Source: Intestinimonas massiliensis (ex Afouda et al. 2020) (GTDB taxonomy: Bacteria; Bacillota; Clostridia; Oscillospirales; Oscillospiraceae). From it: 64,000 nt of DNA. Position 1 is the stretch's first letter, and each line of letters opens with the position of its first letter. The notes beneath the pieces are model-generated. The model searched no databases. It was not told the origin of the DNA and worked only from the letters and a program-made list of their open reading frames with translations. Made by a program: the position numbers and the translations under genes. This document shows positions 60,445-64,000 of this stretch, in pieces. The stretch is taken from positions 153,750-217,749 of the forward strand of contig NZ_LR131147.1 of assembly GCF_900626285.1 (NCBI RefSeq), in the 5' to 3' direction.

Positions 60445-60520
<76 letters not shown>

Positions 60521-60551
60521 AGATCGGCTCATCTCGTGACCGACGAAGGTT

Positions 60552-60580
60552 ATTATACTAGGCACAGCTGTATTTGTCAA
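60552..60580 (-). promoter_or_regulatory. Consensus promoter of tRNA-Ala
   Basis: On the minus strand a perfect TTGACA (60575-60580), 17-bp spacer and perfect TATAAT (60552-60557) lie about 31 bp upstream of the tRNA 5' end. Confidence 0.9.
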
Positions 60581-60617
60581 TCTCTTTTTTATGCTTTTTT
60601 AAATTTCTTTCGAGAGC

Positions 60618-62015
60618 TTACTTTCCATGCTTCTCCTTCAGATACTTGTCCATGGCAGCAGCGGCCTTCTTGCCGGCACCCATGGCTAGAATCACGGTAG
60701 CGGCGCCAGTAACGGCATCGCCGCCTGCGTATACACCCTCCCGGGTGGTGGCCATGGTCTCCTCGTCAGCCACCAGACAGCCCTTCTTGTTGGTGTCCAG
60801 ACCGGGGGTAGTGGAACGGATCAGCGGGTTGGGGCTGGTACCCAGACTCATGATGACGGCGTCCACTTCCAGCTCGAACTCGCTGCCGGGCACTTCGATG
60901 GGACGGCGGCGACCGCTGGCATCAGACTCGCCCAGCTCCATCTTGATGCACTCCATGCCCCGGACGCGGCCCTTGTCATCCCCCAGGATCTTGGTGGGAT
61001 TGTTCAGAAACAGGAACTCAATGCCCTCCTCCTTGGCGTGGTGGATCTCCTCCACACGGGCGGGCATCTCCGCCTCGCTGCGGCGGTACACCACATACAC
61101 GTGCTCTGCGCCCATACGCATGGCGCAGCGGGCGGCATCCATGGCCACGTTGCCGCCGCCCACAATGGCGGCCTTCTTGATCTTCTTGATGGGGGTATCG
61201 TAAGTATTCAGGTATGCCTTCATCAGGTTGATGCGGGTCAGGTACTCGTTGGCGGAGTACACACCGGCCAGGGTCTCACCGGGGATACCCATGAACATGG
61301 GCAGGCCGGCGCCGGAGCCCACGAACACCGCCTCATACCCGTCGGCAAACATCTCGTCGATGGTGTAGGTCTTGCCCACCACCATGTCAGTCTCCAGGTC
61401 CACACCCATGGCAGTGAGCTTCTCTACCTCGTTGGCCACGATGGCCTTGGGCAGACGGAACTCAGGGATGCCGTACACCAGCACGCCGCCGGCGGTGTGG
61501 AAGGCCTCGAACATGGTCACCTGATAGCCCAGCTTGGCCAGGTCGCTGGCGCAGGTCAGGCTGGCGGGGCCGGAGCCCACTACCGCCACCTTGATGCCGT
61601 TGCTCTCGGGCTTCTGGGGCATCTCGTTGATGTTCTCCCGATACCAGTCGGCCACAAACCGCTCCAGGCGGCCGATGGCCACCGGCTCGCCCTTGATGCC
61701 CCGGACGCAGTACTTCTCACACTGGCTCTCCTGGGGACAGACACGGCCGCTGACACTGGGCAGGGCGTTGGTATCGGAGATGATCTCGTAGGCGGCCTTG
61801 AAGTCGCCCTCTGCCACCTTGGCGATAAAGTCAGGGATATGGATATTCACCGGACAGCCGCCCACGCAGGGCTTGTTCTTACAGTGAAGGCAGCGGGTGG
61901 CCTCCTCCATGGCCTGCTCCTTGGTGTAGCCCAGGCAGACCTCCTCAAAATTGTGACTGCGGACCTTGGGGTCCTGCTCCGGTACAGGGACCTTGGTCAT
62001 ACTCATATTCGGCAT
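60618..62015 (-). CDS. nfnB: NfnB: NADPH/ferredoxin-linked transhydrogenase subunit (GltD-like)
   Basis: The 465-aa flavoprotein has N-terminal [4Fe-4S] cysteines (CLHCKNKPCVGGCPV; CPQESQCEKYC), a first Rossmann motif VVGSGPASLTCASDLAKLG, a second GGGNVAMDAARCAMRMGA, and the FAD-closing YAGGDAVTGAAT. Alone it resembles glutamate synthase small subunit; the 13-bp-spaced nfnA partner upstream makes the electron-bifurcating NADH-dependent ferredoxin:NADP oxidoreductase more likely. GAGGGGG precedes ATG 62015. Confidence 0.9.
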   Translation of the reverse strand: MPNMSMTKVPVPEQDPKVRSHNFEEVCLGYTKEQAMEEATRCLHCKNKPCVGGCPVNIHIPDFIAKVAEGDFKAAYEIISDTNALPSVSGRVCPQESQCEKYCVRGIKGEPVAIGRLERFVADWYRENINEMPQKPESNGIKVAVVGSGPASLTCASDLAKLGYQVTMFEAFHTAGGVLVYGIPEFRLPKAIVANEVEKLTAMGVDLETDMVVGKTYTIDEMFADGYEAVFVGSGAGLPMFMGIPGETLAGVYSANEYLTRINLMKAYLNTYDTPIKKIKKAAIVGGGNVAMDAARCAMRMGAEHVYVVYRRSEAEMPARVEEIHHAKEEGIEFLFLNNPTKILGDDKGRVRGMECIKMELGESDASGRRRPIEVPGSEFELEVDAVIMSLGTSPNPLIRSTTPGLDTNKKGCLVADEETMATTREGVYAGGDAVTGAATVILAMGAGKKAAAAMDKYLKEKHGK

Positions 62016-62028
62016 CGTCTGTTCCCCC

Positions 62029-62886
62029 TCAATGGATCATTTCGTGGGCCAGCTGCTCCATCCGGCAGGCATGGCGCTCTTTTTCCTCGGCCTCTTCGCC
62101 GCGGTACACCGCGTTGCGGCTCATCAGTTCGTCGAAATCCACCTCATGGCCGTCAAAGTCGGGGCCATCCACGCAGGCGAACTTCATCTTTCCGCCCACG
62201 GTGACCCGGCAGCCGCCGCACATACCGGTGCCATCGATCATGATGGGGTTGAGGGACACAATGGTCTTGATGCCGTAGGGCTTGGTCACGGCGGAGACAA
62301 ACTTCATCATGGGAATGGGGCCGATGGCGATGACCGCATCATACTGGTTGCCGGCGTCGATCAGCTCCTGAAGCTTCACGGTGACAAAGCCCTTCTCTCC
62401 ATAGGTGCCGTCATCGGTCATCACATAGCAGTGGTCGCTGACGCCGCGGAACTCGTCCTCCAGGATCACAATGTCCTTGGAGCGGAAACCGGCGATCACG
62501 TCCACCTCCAGGCCGGCGGCGTGACAGCTCTTGGCCTGGGGATAGGCAATGGCGCAGCCTACGCCGCCGCCTACCACACACACCCGCTTGGCGCCCTCCG
62601 GCAGCTCGGTGGGCAGGCCCAAGGGGCCCACGAAATCCTTGATATAGTCCCCTTCGTTCAGGTCGCCCAGCAGCTCGGTGGTCAGGCCCACCTTCTGGAA
62701 GATGATGGTGACCGTTCCCTTCTCCCGGTCGTAGTCGGCGATAGTCAGAGGGGTACGCTCCCCGTGCTCATCCACCCGCAGGATGATAAACTGCCCTGCC
62801 TTTGCCTTTTTGGCGATCATAGGCGCCGCTACTTCCATCAGCGTCACGCTGGGGTTCAGAGCCTTTTTCCGTACGATTTTTACCAT
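62029..62886 (-). CDS. nfnA: NfnA: ferredoxin-NADP reductase-type subunit
   Basis: The 285-aa protein has an FAD-binding barrel (AGQFIILRVDEHGERTPLTI), an NAD-binding domain (VCVVGGGVGCAIAYPQAK) and a C-terminal [2Fe-2S] cluster with GTGMCGGCRVTVGGKMKFAC. With NfnB it couples NADH and reduced ferredoxin oxidation to NADPH formation, typical of anaerobic Clostridia. ATG 62886 with GAGGTGGGG is preferred to GTG 62895. Confidence 0.9.
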   Translation of the reverse strand: MVKIVRKKALNPSVTLMEVAAPMIAKKAKAGQFIILRVDEHGERTPLTIADYDREKGTVTIIFQKVGLTTELLGDLNEGDYIKDFVGPLGLPTELPEGAKRVCVVGGGVGCAIAYPQAKSCHAAGLEVDVIAGFRSKDIVILEDEFRGVSDHCYVMTDDGTYGEKGFVTVKLQELIDAGNQYDAVIAIGPIPMMKFVSAVTKPYGIKTIVSLNPIMIDGTGMCGGCRVTVGGKMKFACVDGPDFDGHEVDFDELMSRNAVYRGEEAEEKERHACRMEQLAHEMIH

Positions 62887-62948
62887 TGTCCCCACCTCTC
62901 AAAAAATGCGAGCGCCTAAATTTTAATTAGACTGCCACAATTATTTTT

Positions 62949-62977
62949 AGAATACCACCCCTTGCTCCACTTGTCAA
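62949..62977 (-). promoter_or_regulatory. nfnAB promoter
   Basis: On the minus strand a perfect TTGACA (62972-62977), 17-bp spacer and TATTCT (62949-62954), about 65 bp upstream of nfnA. Confidence 0.7.
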
Positions 62978-63012
62978 TGCCAACCAGTTTCCTTTTCCAT
63001 ATTATATACCGA

Positions 63013-63915
63013 TCAGTTTACTCTTTTCCAGAAAATCTGCAGGGCAAAGCAGCCATTCTCCAGGGCTGCCGTAATCCGGCAGCCCATCCGGTCGGCCAGG
63101 GCCTTTACAATGGCCAGGCCCAGGCCGGTATTGCGGCCGGTCCGCATTTTGTCCGAGGTAAAAAACCGGTCAAACACGTGGGGCACATCGTCCTCCGTCA
63201 GATCGGTGGTCTCGTTGCGGAACAGGCTGACCACATTCTCCCCTTCCAGGAACAGCCGCACCTCCATTTTTCCGCAGCCGTGGTCCAGCGCGTTGCGGAT
63301 CAGGTTGGTGAATACCCGGAGCACCGCCCCCTCATCCGCCAGGACCGGCGGCAGTCCCTCCTCCAGCTCCACCGTCATATCGAAGCCCTTGTCCATAAAG
63401 TCGTTATAGAAGGCGGCCAGCAGGCCGGACAGGCTGGCGTGGAGATTGACCGGTTCCTGCTCCAGAGGATACTCCCCGCCCTCCAGACGGGAGAGTTCGT
63501 AAAAGCTGGTGATCAGGCTCTGGAGGGCCTTGGCACGGCTTTCAATGATGGTCAGGTACTCCCGCCGCTCTTCCTCCGGCAGATTCGGGTCCTCCAGCAG
63601 CTGGAGATAGCCCAGAATGGAGGTAAGGGGGGTGCGCAGGTCGTGGGAGATGTTGGAAATCTGACGGCGGAGGGATTTCTCCTGTTCCCGCCAGGCGGCC
63701 TGATCCATCCGGCGGGCCTCCAGCAGGTGATTGACCTCCTGGAGTAGCGCTTCCGCCGACCCGTTGGGCACCGCCAGACGCACCCGGGCCGAGCTGCCCG
63801 TCTGTTCCAGCTCCTTCAGCTGTTCCGCTGCGCTCCGCAGCGCACGGCGCTGGGTCCACACCCACCACCCCAGAACAGCACAGGCTATCGCCAGGAGGAT
63901 ACACAGAATCACCAT
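63013..63915 (-). CDS. Sensor histidine kinase with short N-terminal anchor
   Basis: The 300-aa kinase has one N-terminal TM (residues 2-20), a coiled-coil linker, a HisKA domain with His91 in ISNISHDLRTPLTSILGYLQLL, and a HATPase domain with NLIRNALDHG and TGRNTGLGLAIVKAL. The N-box and G2 box are intact. It lacks an extracytoplasmic sensor, so it resembles intramembrane- or partner-sensing kinases. Its response regulator may lie beyond the right edge. Confidence 0.88.
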   Translation of the reverse strand: MVILCILLAIACAVLGWWVWTQRRALRSAAEQLKELEQTGSSARVRLAVPNGSAEALLQEVNHLLEARRMDQAAWREQEKSLRRQISNISHDLRTPLTSILGYLQLLEDPNLPEEERREYLTIIESRAKALQSLITSFYELSRLEGGEYPLEQEPVNLHASLSGLLAAFYNDFMDKGFDMTVELEEGLPPVLADEGAVLRVFTNLIRNALDHGCGKMEVRLFLEGENVVSLFRNETTDLTEDDVPHVFDRFFTSDKMRTGRNTGLGLAIVKALADRMGCRITAALENGCFALQIFWKRVN

Positions 63916-63939
63916 TTTTTACGCCCCCTTGAACAGGCC

Positions 63940-63970
63940 AAGGGCGCGCCCGGAGTTCGGGCGCGCCTTT
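63940..63970. terminator. GC-rich palindrome upstream of the kinase gene
   Basis: GGCGCGCCCG and CGGGCGCGCC pair over 10 bp around GAGTT. T-rich sequence follows on the plus strand only. It may separate the kinase from a gene outside the window. Confidence 0.4.
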
Positions 63971-64000
63971 GTATTTATCGAATATCCCGCCGGAAAAAGC

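Overview
The window is a gene-dense, GC-rich chromosomal segment. Inference: the host is a spore-forming, anaerobic Gram-positive of class Clostridia, probably a gut Oscillospiraceae-type bacterium (Flavonifractor, Pseudoflavonifractor or Intestinimonas-like). Support comes from a SpoIVFA/SpoIVFB-like pair, a YpeB germination protein, the yvcK-whiA-rapZ-murB cluster, an LL-diaminopimelate aminotransferase (dapL), the electron-bifurcating transhydrogenase pair nfnA/nfnB, type III pantothenate kinase, and AGGAGG ribosome binding sites throughout. The species cannot be named from the sequence alone.

Layout. 1-10 kb (minus strand): protein quality control (lon, clpX, clpP, tig), then a compact operon read from a promoter near 10.0 kb (rbgA, rnhB, yraN, an M19 dipeptidase, thrC, a metallophosphoesterase). 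10-18 kb: rplS, the SpoIVF-like M50/M23 protease pair, rarA, glyA, nth, coaX, a YfcE-type phosphodiesterase, and an unrecognised operon of three small genes. 18-31 kb: cell-wall precursor genes (UDP-GlcNAc 2-epimerase, TagO/WecA), trpS and gltX on divergent promoters sharing one -35 region, ypeB, cls, dnaE and two unknown membrane proteins. 31-40 kb: whiA, yvcK, rapZ, murB, a GH25 lysozyme, dapL, dapF, and glnA with an ANTAR regulator. 40-49 kb: an OmpR-type two-component system, an IS3-family insertion sequence, and a three-gene ABC exporter locus whose middle protein is built from tandem beta-sandwich repeats. 48.7-57 kb (accessory-looking): a BlaI/BlaR1-type pair with an unusual sensor domain, a DUF1266 operon, a TetR regulator with a perfect operator palindrome, a lipoprotein, DUF421 and DUF6774-like genes, and a cysteine-rich von Willebrand A protein. 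60.5-64 kb: tRNA-Ala(GGC), nfnB, nfnA and a sensor kinase.

The most interesting object is a 3,271-bp integrative element at about 57,211-60,490. It sits beside tRNA-Ala(GGC), with a 46-nt copy of the tRNA 3' half at its far end. Gene order is ribbon-helix-helix regulator, replication origin, Rep, excisionase-like protein, tyrosine integrase. Rep has the HUH endonuclease and superfamily 3 helicase motifs of CRESS-DNA virus replication proteins. Just upstream of rep lies a perfect 10-bp stem whose loop carries CAGTATTAC, which fits the NANTATTAC nonanucleotide where circular Rep-encoding ssDNA viruses (circo-, nano-, geminivirus-like) are nicked. The whole replicon is the size of such a virus genome but has no capsid gene and carries its own integration module. 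The reading is a chromosomally integrating CRESS-type rolling-circle replicon.
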